From positions 1-6,261 of the forward strand of contig QALW01000017.1 of the NCBI GenBank assembly GCA_003150515.1: 6,261 nucleotides of DNA, given 5' to 3'. Numbering within the stretch: position 1 is the first letter of the stretch; the number at the start of each line of letters is the position of its first letter. The position numbers were made by a program, and so were the translations under genes. The DNA is from Selenomonadales bacterium (lineage in GTDB: Bacteria; Bacillota; Clostridia; Christensenellales; QALW01). Of this stretch, positions 1 through 6,261 are shown piece after piece. Below the pieces are notes generated by a model, which saw only the letters and a program-made list of their open reading frames with translations, had not been told where the DNA came from and made no database searches.

Positions 1-879
1 AAGGACAGCACCTTTGTGCTGGATTTTGTCAACAGCGCGGAGGATATTCAAAAATCCTTTGCAACCTATTATGAATGGACTGTTCTTGAAAGGGCGACCG
101 ATCCAAATGTGCTGTATGACCTTAAAAACACGCTGGATGCGTACAGGATATATACCGCAAGCGAAGTGGAATATTTTGCCGAATTATTCTTTTTTGCTGA
201 TGAACAAAGCGCTGTCTCAATGGGTAAGCTGTCATCGGCTCTTATCCCAGCGCATGACCGATATTTAGCGGCAAGTGATGAGGACAGCAATGTTTTCAGA
301 ACAACGCTTGCAAGATTTAACCGCATTTACGGCTTTATTTCACAGGTTTGCCGTATGTTTGACCGCGAACTGCATAAGTTCAGTATTTACGCAAAGTTCC
401 TATACAAGGTACTTCCTAAAGAGAAGGGTCCATTTATAACCTTGGACGATAAGATATTAATGGAATACTATCGTTTGGAAAAGGAGTTCGACGGCTCTAT
501 CTCCTTGGAAGGAAGCGAGGGCGGTCTTGGCAGTATCAAAGGCGAAGCGGGAGCAAATGTGAAAAAGTCAAATGCTCTGACAGAGATCATTGCTTCGATC
601 AATGAAAAATACGGTACAGAGTTTACCGAGATGGACAAGGTGTTGGAGCAGATTCAAAATGATTTTCTCGCGGATGATACGCTTGTCAGGTTTGCGCAAA
701 ACAATGATGAGACAATGTTCGGACTGAAATTTGAGCAGGAATTTGAGAATATCGCTGCGCAGCGTTACGAGCAGAACGACGCATTTTTTATTCGTATGTT
801 TCAAGACTCAGATGTTATGAAATCTGTTGTTGAAATGCTGAAACCTATTATCTATCGAAAAATGAGAAAGAAAAAGTAA
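1..879 (+). CDS. hsdR: Type I restriction enzyme R subunit, C-terminal part (5' truncated by window)
   Basis: The reading frame is open from base 1 (codons K-D-S-T-F-V-L-D-F) to TAA at 877-879, giving 292 residues with no start in the window. The apparent GTG at 16 is an internal valine. HsdR is the ATP-dependent DNA translocase and endonuclease subunit of the cytoplasmic HsdRMS complex. What is visible is the segment after the motor: the conserved VLDFVN stretch at codons 6-11, the DPNVLYDL and IYTASEV stretches that follow, then a long helical region. A glycine/serine-rich linker lies around codons 165-180. The end (INEKYG, then IYRKMRKKK) matches the usual HsdR C-terminal helical domain, which docks on the methyltransferase. 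The nuclease and DEAD-like helicase domains must lie upstream. Nothing visible is broken. hsdM and hsdS are not in the window, and the next thing downstream is a dead recombinase. Family assignment is from recognised sequence pattern, not a search. Confidence 0.85.
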   Translation, partial: KDSTFVLDFVNSAEDIQKSFATYYEWTVLERATDPNVLYDLKNTLDAYRIYTASEVEYFAELFFFADEQSAVSMGKLSSALIPAHDRYLAASDEDSNVFRTTLARFNRIYGFISQVCRMFDRELHKFSIYAKFLYKVLPKEKGPFITLDDKILMEYYRLEKEFDGSISLEGSEGGLGSIKGEAGANVKKSNALTEIIASINEKYGTEFTEMDKVLEQIQNDFLADDTLVRFAQNNDETMFGLKFEQEFENIAAQRYEQNDAFFIRMFQDSDVMKSVVEMLKPIIYRKMRKKK

Positions 880-893
880 TATTTATCTTCAAT

Positions 894-963
894 AGGAGGT
901 GAATCAATGAAAGTGCGCAATACGCCAGTTGCAAAACCGTTACGGAGATTATCACGGATCTAA
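894..963 (+). promoter_or_regulatory. Strong Shine-Dalgarno followed by an 18-codon ORF, probably orphaned
   Basis: AGGAGGT at 894-900 sits 6 nt before ATG 907. This is a near-perfect ribosome binding site, 15 bp after the hsdR stop. The ORF it would serve (907-963) ends after 18 codons and resembles nothing known. The recombinase remnant reads through the same bases in another frame (open from 903). The likely explanation is that a deletion or recombination fused the start site of a lost gene, either the next operon gene or the recombinase itself, to the middle of the recombinase. Expression of an 18-residue peptide is possible but unsupported. Confidence 0.4.
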
Positions 964-1885
964 ATGCAGGGCAGATTAAAACCTCACTCGGCAAGGCTTT
1001 TAACCAGAACAGTCTGCATCGCCTATTGAAAAAATGGTATATCGGATATTACATTTACAAGGATATCGAAACTCCCAGTGGTATGCCCCGAATCATAGAT
1101 GATGAACTATTTGAACGGGTACAGCGTATGCTTTACCGCAATAAGAAATCTCCTGCTAGTTCTCGTGGCCAAGAGGAATATATGCTCATCACTAAACTGT
1201 TCTGTGGTTATTGCAAAGAAATGATGATTGGCTACGGCGGCACTAGTAAGTCCGGCAAGACGTACCACTACTATGCCTGCAAGAACGCAAAGAAAAAGCT
1301 GTGCAACAAAAAGGTTGTCAGTAAGGAGTTTGGTCGTATCGTTAATTAGTGTTATAGGATGCTCATTGATAGTAACATAAAAAGAATTGCCGCCGAGGTT
1401 GCCAAAGTCTGCAAGGCAGATATGGACACAGCGACAATAAAACGAATTAAGGTCGCTATTCAGGAAACCAATGTTGCCGTTGAAAACCTCTGGCAGGCTT
1501 TGGAATACGGTCAGTCAGTTGATATGATAACCGAGCGTATCAACAAGCGTCAGCAGAAAAAGAAGTCTCTGGAGGAATAGCTCGCCTTAGAGATAAGCAA
1601 ACAGTTTATCCTTAGTAAGCAAGATGTTATTGCCTTCCTGTACAAAATCAAAAATGTCAATCTAAATGACATACACAGACGGAGCAGCTTAATTAACATC
1701 TTAGCGCTATCTATCTCTTTGATGGCAAGTTCAGAATCATACTTAACGGTAGCGAAAAGCCTATTGAAATTGATGATGTACTTATTGATGAAGTTAACGA
1801 CTATTTTAATGGCTTAAATCAAGTAAAATCGGGGTGTTCACACTTGGTTGCGGTTGCTCCGCCAACGATGTGTCGTCGCAGATAA
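903..1885 (+). pseudogene. Large serine recombinase remnant, catalytic domain missing
   Basis: Large serine recombinases integrate and excise phages and transposons. Here the N-terminal resolvase domain with the nucleophilic serine is absent. Homology begins at about 918-930 (YASCKTVTEIITDLNA), which is the recombinase domain, and continues through YIGYYIY and IIDDELFERVQ. An intact zinc ribbon follows, with cysteine codons at 1203, 1212, 1278 and 1302. Next come the coiled-coil segment (1359-1660) and the tail (IYLFDGKFRIILNG from 1709, EKPIEI after it), ending at TAA 1883-1885. Lesions are a stop TAG at 1347-1349, a stop TAG at 1578-1580 (the sequence continues in frame after each), and a frameshift near 1710. 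The frameshift is best explained by loss of one CTAT unit. About half of a normal gene of 500-600 codons is left, so it cannot be active. It marks a former mobile element immediately downstream of hsdR. Which element it came from cannot be told. Confidence 0.87.
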
Positions 1886-2042
1886 ATTGCGCACCTTATT
1901 TTTGAGGTGGGGTTTGTGTCTGTGCTGAAACGGATATCTTCTTTATTAGTATAATTTACAGTAAGCAAAGTCGAACCTTCTCTTTCATTAGAGGCGGGTT
2001 AGAAATTGTCTATCTCATATAAAAAAGAAAATGCTATATCTA

Positions 2043-2071
2043 TTTTCATTATCAACAATTAAGTGTATAAT
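2043..2071 (+). promoter_or_regulatory. Sigma-A-type promoter of the GIY-YIG gene
   Basis: A perfect TATAAT -10 box lies at 2066-2071. TTTTCA at 2043-2048 matches the TTGACA consensus at four of six positions, with a 17-nt spacer. The region is AT-rich, and transcription would start about 30 nt before the proposed TTG start at 2112. The gene would then be transcribed independently of hsdR. Prediction is by eye only. Confidence 0.55.
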
Positions 2072-2111
2072 AATTAAAATATAGCAAAAACAAGATCTGG
2101 GAGTGAGTGTA

Positions 2112-2795
2112 TTGAATCAAGGATATGTTTATATATTAATAAACGAATCATATATTAATCTTATTAAAATAGGTAGCACTTCATTTAAATCAGAGGATAG
2201 AGCTAAGCGATTGTCTGCAACTACGGGTGTACCTACTCCTTTCAAGGTTGCATTTGAGATGTTTGTAGACAATTGTAAAGAGTTTGAAAAAGAGATACAT
2301 AAAAGACTTGCAGATTATCGTGTTAACCCAAACAGAGAATTTTTCAGATTTCCTTTACATAAAACCATTGAACTAATGTATAAATTAAAAGAGGAAAAAG
2401 AGGTTTTGAATACAATTGACAATCAATATGAGGCTATAGACATTACAAAAGAATTAAAACAAAAATACTTAAATGGTATAGAAGCAACTATTAATTCATT
2501 AAAGTTATTTCAAACGAATGAAAGGGTTTATTTTGAGATTACGAAAGACAACTATATAGGTGATTATTTAAAAGATCAAATAATTAAGCGTACTGATCTA
2601 GGTTTTATATGTGATTGTGATCCAGATGATTTAACATTTAACGTGAAGTCCTCAATAACAAAAAATGTACAGTTGTTTTTAAAGTTAGATAGTCATACTA
2701 TGGTAAATTGCTTTGATGAAATATTTACTGAGGAGAAAAGGAATGAATTATGGGAATTATATCAAAAGGAAATAGTCAAGCCCCGATATAAGTAA
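2112..2795 (+). CDS. GIY-YIG superfamily protein, T5orf172/MUG113 type
   Basis: I chose TTG at 2112 as the start because GGGAG at 2099-2103 lies 8 nt upstream; the in-frame GTG at 2103 overlaps that ribosome binding site. The product is 227 residues. Residues 4-80 follow the T5orf172/MUG113 branch of the GIY-YIG fold: YVYIL at 5-9, KIGST at 19-23, an arginine at 30 in RAKRL, E59 and H63 in the E-x3-H helix, and REFF at 75-78. GIY-YIG domains cut DNA at a single metal site. T5orf172-type members are also described as DNA-binding, so catalysis is not certain. Residues about 85-227 form a second domain I do not recognise, with a charged stretch near 86-125 and then mixed strand and helix; no membrane segment is seen. 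Base composition is clearly more AT-rich than hsdR or the helicase gene, suggesting separate acquisition. Related domains occur in phage proteins and defence islands; its role here is unknown. Confidence 0.8.
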   Translation: MNQGYVYILINESYINLIKIGSTSFKSEDRAKRLSATTGVPTPFKVAFEMFVDNCKEFEKEIHKRLADYRVNPNREFFRFPLHKTIELMYKLKEEKEVLNTIDNQYEAIDITKELKQKYLNGIEATINSLKLFQTNERVYFEITKDNYIGDYLKDQIIKRTDLGFICDCDPDDLTFNVKSSITKNVQLFLKLDSHTMVNCFDEIFTEEKRNELWELYQKEIVKPRYK

Positions 2796-3173
2796 GTATT
2801 TATATTTTAATATATTATATACCCGTTTTATTGAGTCTACAAACCACCTTGTCACAGCAAAACCGCCGACGAGGCAGAAAATTTTTGTTTTTGATATGGA
2901 ATGGCCCATCAATTGAAAGCACCAGTGAGATTTGAATGCAGTATGGACGTCAATGGTGTTTTTGCTGTAAAGCTTTATTTCATGCGGAGTCTCGCAGTTT
3001 AAATTATTGCTTTTGAGTCGGACACAAAAAGGGGAACTTTCCAAAATAAGAAAGTCAACTGATGAAATTGGTGGCTCTTAATACTTGAGTTTAGTCCGTA
3101 TTTGCTCATAATGGCGCATTTTTTCTGCAATATTTAGCTTCCCGGTCCGCCAGTGTCTTATATAGATTGCTTT
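2796..3173. other. Gene-free spacer with an unexplained coding-like block
   Basis: No convincing gene is seen. The first 30 bases are almost pure A/T. From about 2820 to 3080 composition becomes more balanced, and short runs look protein-like on the + strand (for example VFDMEWPIN near 2890-2914 and DVNGVFAVKL near 2948-2977), but stops and frame changes interrupt them. The minus strand has a 95-codon open frame (3044-2757) that starts at TTG, lacks a clear ribosome binding site and runs into the 3' end of the GIY-YIG gene. It is not accepted as a gene. The block may be a decayed gene or an intergenic repeat. No terminator hairpin with a T-run was found after 2795. Confidence 0.45.
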
Positions 3174-3200
3174 TTAACATCATCTATAATACAATATAAT
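3174..3200 (+). promoter_or_regulatory. Probable promoter of the helicase-nuclease gene
   Basis: Two TATAAT hexamers occur close together, at 3185-3190 and 3195-3200. TTAACA at 3174-3179 (five of six matches to TTGACA) precedes the second with a short 15-nt spacer. The first hexamer has no good -35 partner. Either could place the transcript start just before the coding region. The strong -10 boxes support a promoter here, but the exact pairing is uncertain. Confidence 0.4.
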
Positions 3201-3215
3201 TGCAAGTAAATACAA

Positions 3216-3260
3216 ATGGAGTATTATATGGTTTTAAAAGGTATAATCATATGGATATAG
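3216..3260 (+). other. Possible leader ORF overlapping the helicase start
   Basis: ATG at 3228 has GGAG at 3218-3221, 6 nt upstream, which is a better ribosome binding site than that of the main gene. It encodes only ten residues (MVLKGIIIWI) before TAG at 3258-3260. An in-frame ATG at 3216 would add four residues. The ORF overlaps the main ATG at 3251 by 10 bases in a different frame, an arrangement compatible with translational coupling or attenuation. It could instead be chance, or the remains of a frameshifted N-terminus. Confidence 0.25.
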
Positions 3261-5983
3261 AAAAAACAATGATTCTGGTTAAGGGTGAAGATAAGACGGA
3301 ATCAATTATTGATTTTGTCCTGGGTATTTGCGATGGAAAGATACAAATAACATATTCTGATGGACGTTCGTATCTTTATAATGAAGCTAATGTGGTGGTT
3401 CTGGAAAATCCAAAAAGTTTAAGCTTGAATGGAAGGGCCGCCTATGTTAATGGAGTTCCCGTTTATGAACCTCGGCTCATACTTGATTTCAAAGGCTATA
3501 TTCGTATTATTCAAAAAAGCAATACTTTTCAAACGATACGGTCCGACGAACTATTACTTGTAGAAGATGCTTCGTCTTCTGAAAATGCTCAACAAATCTT
3601 AACGTATTTACGCGAAATTTCTAAATACACAGCAAACGATTTAACTGAAGAAGCATTTTTAAAGCAGGAGATGGATCAATTAACCTTTGTGCATCCTGAG
3701 AGTGTGCTTGGACGGTATTTGAATCAACAATCTGTTGAAGGCAGAACTCCCTCTATGAATGGCATTATTTTCCCATTCCGTTTTAATCTAAGCCAGAAAG
3801 CTGCGTTGGAAAATGCTCTTGCCTATTCTATATCTGTGATTGAGGGACCGCCAGGTACAGGGAAAACGCAGACGATTTTAAACATTCTTGCCAATCTGAT
3901 TATTCAGGGGAAAACCATGGCGGTGGTTTCCAACAATAATGAGGCGGTTAAGAACGTCATTGAAAAAATGGAGAATAAGGGGTATGGTTTTCTCACTGCA
4001 TTGTTGGGCAAAAAAACAAATCAGGACGCATTTTTTGCCAATCTGCCCGTGCCTGATATGGACGAATGGAATTGCGCGGAAGATAAGAGAGAACTTATTC
4101 AGATCATTGAAATGCTAAATGTGCGGCTTAATGAACTATTAAAGATAGACAGAAGACGTGCGCAGCTTAAACAAGAACTTCAGGCCTGGCAGCTGGAACA
4201 GGAGCATTTTAACGAGTACTACAGCCGTCAGGATGTCGTGGAAATTGGGAAGCTTCCCATGCTAAGGGCAAATTCAGATCGGATTATTTCATTTCTTGCG
4301 GAAACCTCTTTGGCAAAGGAACGAGAGTATAATGAAAAGTTGATATATAAATTGAAAATGTTTTTAAAATATAGAGGAGCATTTCGAAAACTTCAGCAGC
4401 AGGAGACTTCGGTATTACTATTGCTTGAGCAATCCTTTTACCAAAAGCAAATTCAAAAGCTGGAGAAAGCTATTGCGGTATTAGAAAATCAGTTGAACGG
4501 TGCGTCGTTTGACGCATTGCTTGAACAACATCAGCAATATTCTGAAAAGTTATTTCGCAAATGTCTGTATGAAAGTCATAGTGTGTTGCCCAAAGGCGGC
4601 TTTACTAAAAAGAATTTTAAGGCCAGATTCAAGCAGTTTATTGAAACTTATCCCATTATTCTCAGCACGACTCACGCTTTACGCCGATCTATTCCTCAGA
4701 ATTATTTGCTCGACTATGTCATCATGGATGAAGCGTCGCAGGTGGACTTGATTACCGGCGTGCTGGCTTTTTCCTGTTGCCGCAATCTGATCGTGGTGGG
4801 TGATATAAAACAGCTCCCGCAAATAATAGATGCAAAAATTGAGCCTAAGCTGAAAAACGCATCGCCTGCCCCTGTATACAATTATTTTAAACACAGTATT
4901 TTATCCTCTGTGATCGGTTTATATGGCGATAGTCTGCCGCGCGAAATTCTTCGAGAGCATTACCGTTGTCATCCGCAAATCATTGAATTCTGCAACCAGA
5001 AATACTATGAAGGCAAATTAATCCCTTATACAAATCCCAGTTTGTCACAGACCCCGCTGGTACTTTACAAAACGGCCGAGGGAAACCATATGCGCAGGGT
5101 TACGCAAGGGGAGAAACAAGGGACGTATAATCAGCGGGAATTGGATGTAACGATTGAAGAAATCCTGAAGAATCCTGACCTGGCAACTGAGAATAGTAAA
5201 ATCGGTTTTGTGACGCCTTACCGAAAACAGGCCAATGCAGCCGGCAGTCTGATGCCCGACGGTATCCAAAGCGATACTGTACATAAATATCAGGGGCGGG
5301 AAAAAGATTTAATAATATTATCTACTGTATTGGACAGTTCTTGGCAGGGACAGCAAGGTATGAATTTTGTAGACGACCCCCACATGGTGAATGTGGCAGT
5401 ATCCCGCGCAATTAAGCAATTTGTACTGGTTACTGATCACGATCTTTTTTATAAAAAGGGAAAGGATATCGGCGATCTGATTCGTTATATGCAGTATAGT
5501 ACGCTGGATGAAAATGTAATTGAGAGTCAGGTTGTATCGGTTTTTGATTTGTTGTATAAGCAGTATTCCCGCAAGCTGCTCCCTTTGAAAGCAAAAATGG
5601 ATCCAAAAGCGCGTTATCAGTCGGAGGAAGCGCTCCGCGTGTTGCTGGAAGAAATCCTTATGCTGCCGGAATATAATCGTTTCAGCTATACTCGGGGCGT
5701 GCTATTGCGCAATTTGATCAATTCGGTAGATTTGCTCATAGACGAAGAATTGGCTTACGTTAATAACCGGGCCTCTTTAGATTTTGTCGTTTATTATAAG
5801 CAGGATAAGTCCTGTAAATTAGTGATTGAAGTGGATGGCTTTGCTTTCCATGAAAATAGACCGGAGCAGCTTAAGCGCGATGCGCTGAAAGACTCCATTC
5901 TGAAGAAATATGAGATTCCTCTTCTGCGGCTTGCAACTAATGGCAGCGGCGAGCAAGAGCGTATCATTCAGGCTTTGAAATAA
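3251..5983 (+). CDS. SF1 (Upf1/DNA2-like) helicase fused to a Vsr/DUF2726-like nuclease
   Basis: ATG 3251 is chosen because AAAAGG (3236-3241) lies 9 nt upstream; the longer TTG start at 3200 would sit inside the -10 box. The product is 910 residues. Residues 1-135 form a strand-rich N-terminal domain I do not recognise. The helicase follows: Q-like motif LSQ just before Walker A GPPGTGKT at 199-206, motif Ia around 225-234, a long insertion at about 260-440 with coiled-coil-like glutamine-, glutamate- and lysine-rich helices, motif II DEAS at 493-496, motif III GDIKQLPQ at 517-524, motif IV YRCHP at 571-575, motif V QGRE at 681-684, and motif VI VNVAVSRA at 713-720. All motifs are intact, so ATP-driven unwinding or translocation on nucleic acid is expected. 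Residues about 775-910 look like a PD-(D/E)XK nuclease of the Vsr/DUF2726 kind, with D844, E860, D862, H867 and RD at 876-877, then PLLRL. E-x-D replaces the classical E-x-K, as is usual in that branch. It is probably a cytoplasmic DNA- or RNA-targeting enzyme. Its neighbours suggest a defence role, which is inference. Confidence 0.87.
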   Translation: MDIEKTMILVKGEDKTESIIDFVLGICDGKIQITYSDGRSYLYNEANVVVLENPKSLSLNGRAAYVNGVPVYEPRLILDFKGYIRIIQKSNTFQTIRSDELLLVEDASSSENAQQILTYLREISKYTANDLTEEAFLKQEMDQLTFVHPESVLGRYLNQQSVEGRTPSMNGIIFPFRFNLSQKAALENALAYSISVIEGPPGTGKTQTILNILANLIIQGKTMAVVSNNNEAVKNVIEKMENKGYGFLTALLGKKTNQDAFFANLPVPDMDEWNCAEDKRELIQIIEMLNVRLNELLKIDRRRAQLKQELQAWQLEQEHFNEYYSRQDVVEIGKLPMLRANSDRIISFLAETSLAKEREYNEKLIYKLKMFLKYRGAFRKLQQQETSVLLLLEQSFYQKQIQKLEKAIAVLENQLNGASFDALLEQHQQYSEKLFRKCLYESHSVLPKGGFTKKNFKARFKQFIETYPIILSTTHALRRSIPQNYLLDYVIMDEASQVDLITGVLAFSCCRNLIVVGDIKQLPQIIDAKIEPKLKNASPAPVYNYFKHSILSSVIGLYGDSLPREILREHYRCHPQIIEFCNQKYYEGKLIPYTNPSLSQTPLVLYKTAEGNHMRRVTQGEKQGTYNQRELDVTIEEILKNPDLATENSKIGFVTPYRKQANAAGSLMPDGIQSDTVHKYQGREKDLIILSTVLDSSWQGQQGMNFVDDPHMVNVAVSRAIKQFVLVTDHDLFYKKGKDIGDLIRYMQYSTLDENVIESQVVSVFDLLYKQYSRKLLPLKAKMDPKARYQSEEALRVLLEEILMLPEYNRFSYTRGVLLRNLINSVDLLIDEELAYVNNRASLDFVVYYKQDKSCKLVIEVDGFAFHENRPEQLKRDALKDSILKKYEIPLLRLATNGSGEQERIIQALK

Positions 5984-6026
5984 TATTCTTGTTTTAATAT
6001 AGACAATACAATCAGAGTACAATGCG

Positions 6027-6134
6027 CCGCAGAGGCGGGAGATTTTCCGTTTTACTGCGTTGTCGTCCTTGAAATACTCCAGTATTTCTGCGTCCTGCCG
6101 CCTTGAAAAGACGAAAAATCTCCCGCCTCTGCGG
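6027..6134. repeat. Arm A: 23-bp inverted repeat with apical hairpin
   Basis: Bases 6027-6049 (beginning CCGCAGAGGCGGGAG) are the reverse complement of 6112-6134 with one mismatch. In the 62-base loop, GAAATACT (6071-6078) faces AGTATTTC (6081-6088), a perfect hairpin. A diverged direct repeat, starting TGCGT and ending CCTTGAAA, flanks the hairpin at 6056-6074 and 6089-6108. The arm could end transcription from the helicase gene by structure, but no T-run follows, so I do not call it a terminator. Confidence 0.75.
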
Positions 6135-6141
6135 TCGAAGA

Positions 6142-6251
6142 TTTTTGCGGAGAATGCCCGTCGATGGCCGCGAGGCGCACAGTCGAAAACATACCGGGGG
6201 TATTTTGAGGACTGGGCAACAAAGCGGACGCGGCGGGCATTCCCGCAAAAA
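6142..6251. repeat. Arm B: 18-19-bp inverted repeat with apical hairpin
   Basis: Bases 6142-6160 (TTTTTGCGGAGAATGCCCG) are the reverse complement of 6234-6251 apart from one extra base. Within the loop, ATACC (6191-6195) pairs with GGTAT (6199-6203) across GGG, with A-rich and T-rich flanks that extend the stem. This arm begins seven bases after arm A ends and stops directly at the closing terminal repeat. Confidence 0.7.
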
Positions 6252-6261
6252 CGCATTATAC

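Larger units (their letters stand above)
6017..6261. repeat. Multi-palindromic intergenic element bounded by 10-bp inverted ends
   Basis: GTACAATGCG (6017-6026) pairs with CGCATTATAC (6252-6261) at nine of ten positions. The 225 bases between consist of two further inverted-repeat arms, listed separately, that start and end almost flush against this closing stem. A single strand could therefore fold as a three-way junction. It is GC-richer than the adjoining gene end and begins 33 bp after the helicase stop. No protein is supported: the minus-strand open frames across it arise from the palindromes. It may be a MITE-like or other dispersed repeat, or a structured RNA. Terminal inverted ends favour a mobile origin, but a target duplication cannot be checked because the window ends with the element. 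Confidence 0.65.

Noticed and set aside
1026..1349. Separate 107-residue zinc-ribbon gene
   Set aside because: Homology extends upstream to about 918 and resumes in the same frame after the TAG at 1347-1349, so this is one piece of the broken recombinase.
1972..2000. AACC...GGTT hairpin as a transcription terminator
   Set aside because: The stem is broken by mismatches and bulges and no T-run follows.
2103..2111. GTG start of the GIY-YIG gene
   Set aside because: It overlaps the GGGAG ribosome binding site; TTG 2112 has correct 8-nt spacing and starts just before the conserved GYVYIL.
2757..3044. 95-codon minus-strand open frame
   Set aside because: It starts at TTG without a clear ribosome binding site, overlaps the 3' end of the GIY-YIG gene and shows no recognisable domain; described only as part of the unexplained block.
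3200..3250. TTG-initiated N-terminal extension of the helicase
   Set aside because: The TTG lies in the TATAAT box at 3195-3200, so it would not be in the transcript; ATG 3251 has its own AAAAGG site.
5819..6256. Minus-strand open frames of 145, 78 and 62 codons over the right end
   Set aside because: They run through the palindromic element and antisense to the helicase C-terminus; their arginine-rich residues come from GC-rich inverted repeats, with no domain or ribosome binding site.
1..6261. CRISPR array, tRNA or rRNA
   Set aside because: No regularly spaced direct repeats, no tRNA cloverleaf and no rRNA-like sequence were seen on reading through both strands.

Overview
The window looks like a chromosomal accessory segment from a low-to-moderate-GC Gram-positive anaerobe. 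Clostridia (Oscillospiraceae/Lachnospiraceae-like) are the best guess, from the strong AGGAGG-type ribosome binding sites, the Clostridia-style large serine recombinase remnant, the codon use and the GC-richer palindromic intergenic repeat. No rRNA, tRNA or housekeeping gene is present to fix the taxon, so this is inference.

All real genes read on the + strand. (1) 1-879 is the 3' end of a type I restriction enzyme R subunit (hsdR); its nuclease and motor domains lie upstream of the window. (2) 903-1885 is a decayed large serine recombinase. It has lost its catalytic domain, carries two in-frame stops, and appears to have lost 4 bp by slippage in a tetranucleotide repeat near its end. (3) 1886-2102 is AT-rich and gene-free, and ends in a good sigma-70/sigma-A-type promoter. 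(4) 2112-2795 is a markedly AT-rich gene for a GIY-YIG-superfamily protein of the T5orf172/MUG113 type with an unrecognised C-terminal domain. (5) 2796-3250 has no convincing gene, but holds an unexplained coding-like block, a probable promoter and a tiny leader ORF. (6) 3251-5983 is a 910-residue fusion of a Upf1/DNA2-like SF1 helicase with a C-terminal Vsr/DUF2726-like PD-(D/E)XK nuclease. (7) 6017-6261 is a roughly 245-bp element made almost entirely of inverted repeats. It can be drawn as a three-way junction: a 10-bp terminal inverted repeat closes two long arms, each capped by its own hairpin. It ends exactly at the window edge.

Taken together this resembles a defence island: restriction motor subunit, recombinase scar, nuclease-family gene and helicase-nuclease fusion. 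The genes do not look like one operon. The GIY-YIG gene and the helicase gene are 455 bp apart and each has its own candidate promoter. The best candidates for something undescribed are the helicase-nuclease protein as a single-gene anti-invader effector, possibly assisted by the GIY-YIG protein, and the three-way-junction repeat at the right end.
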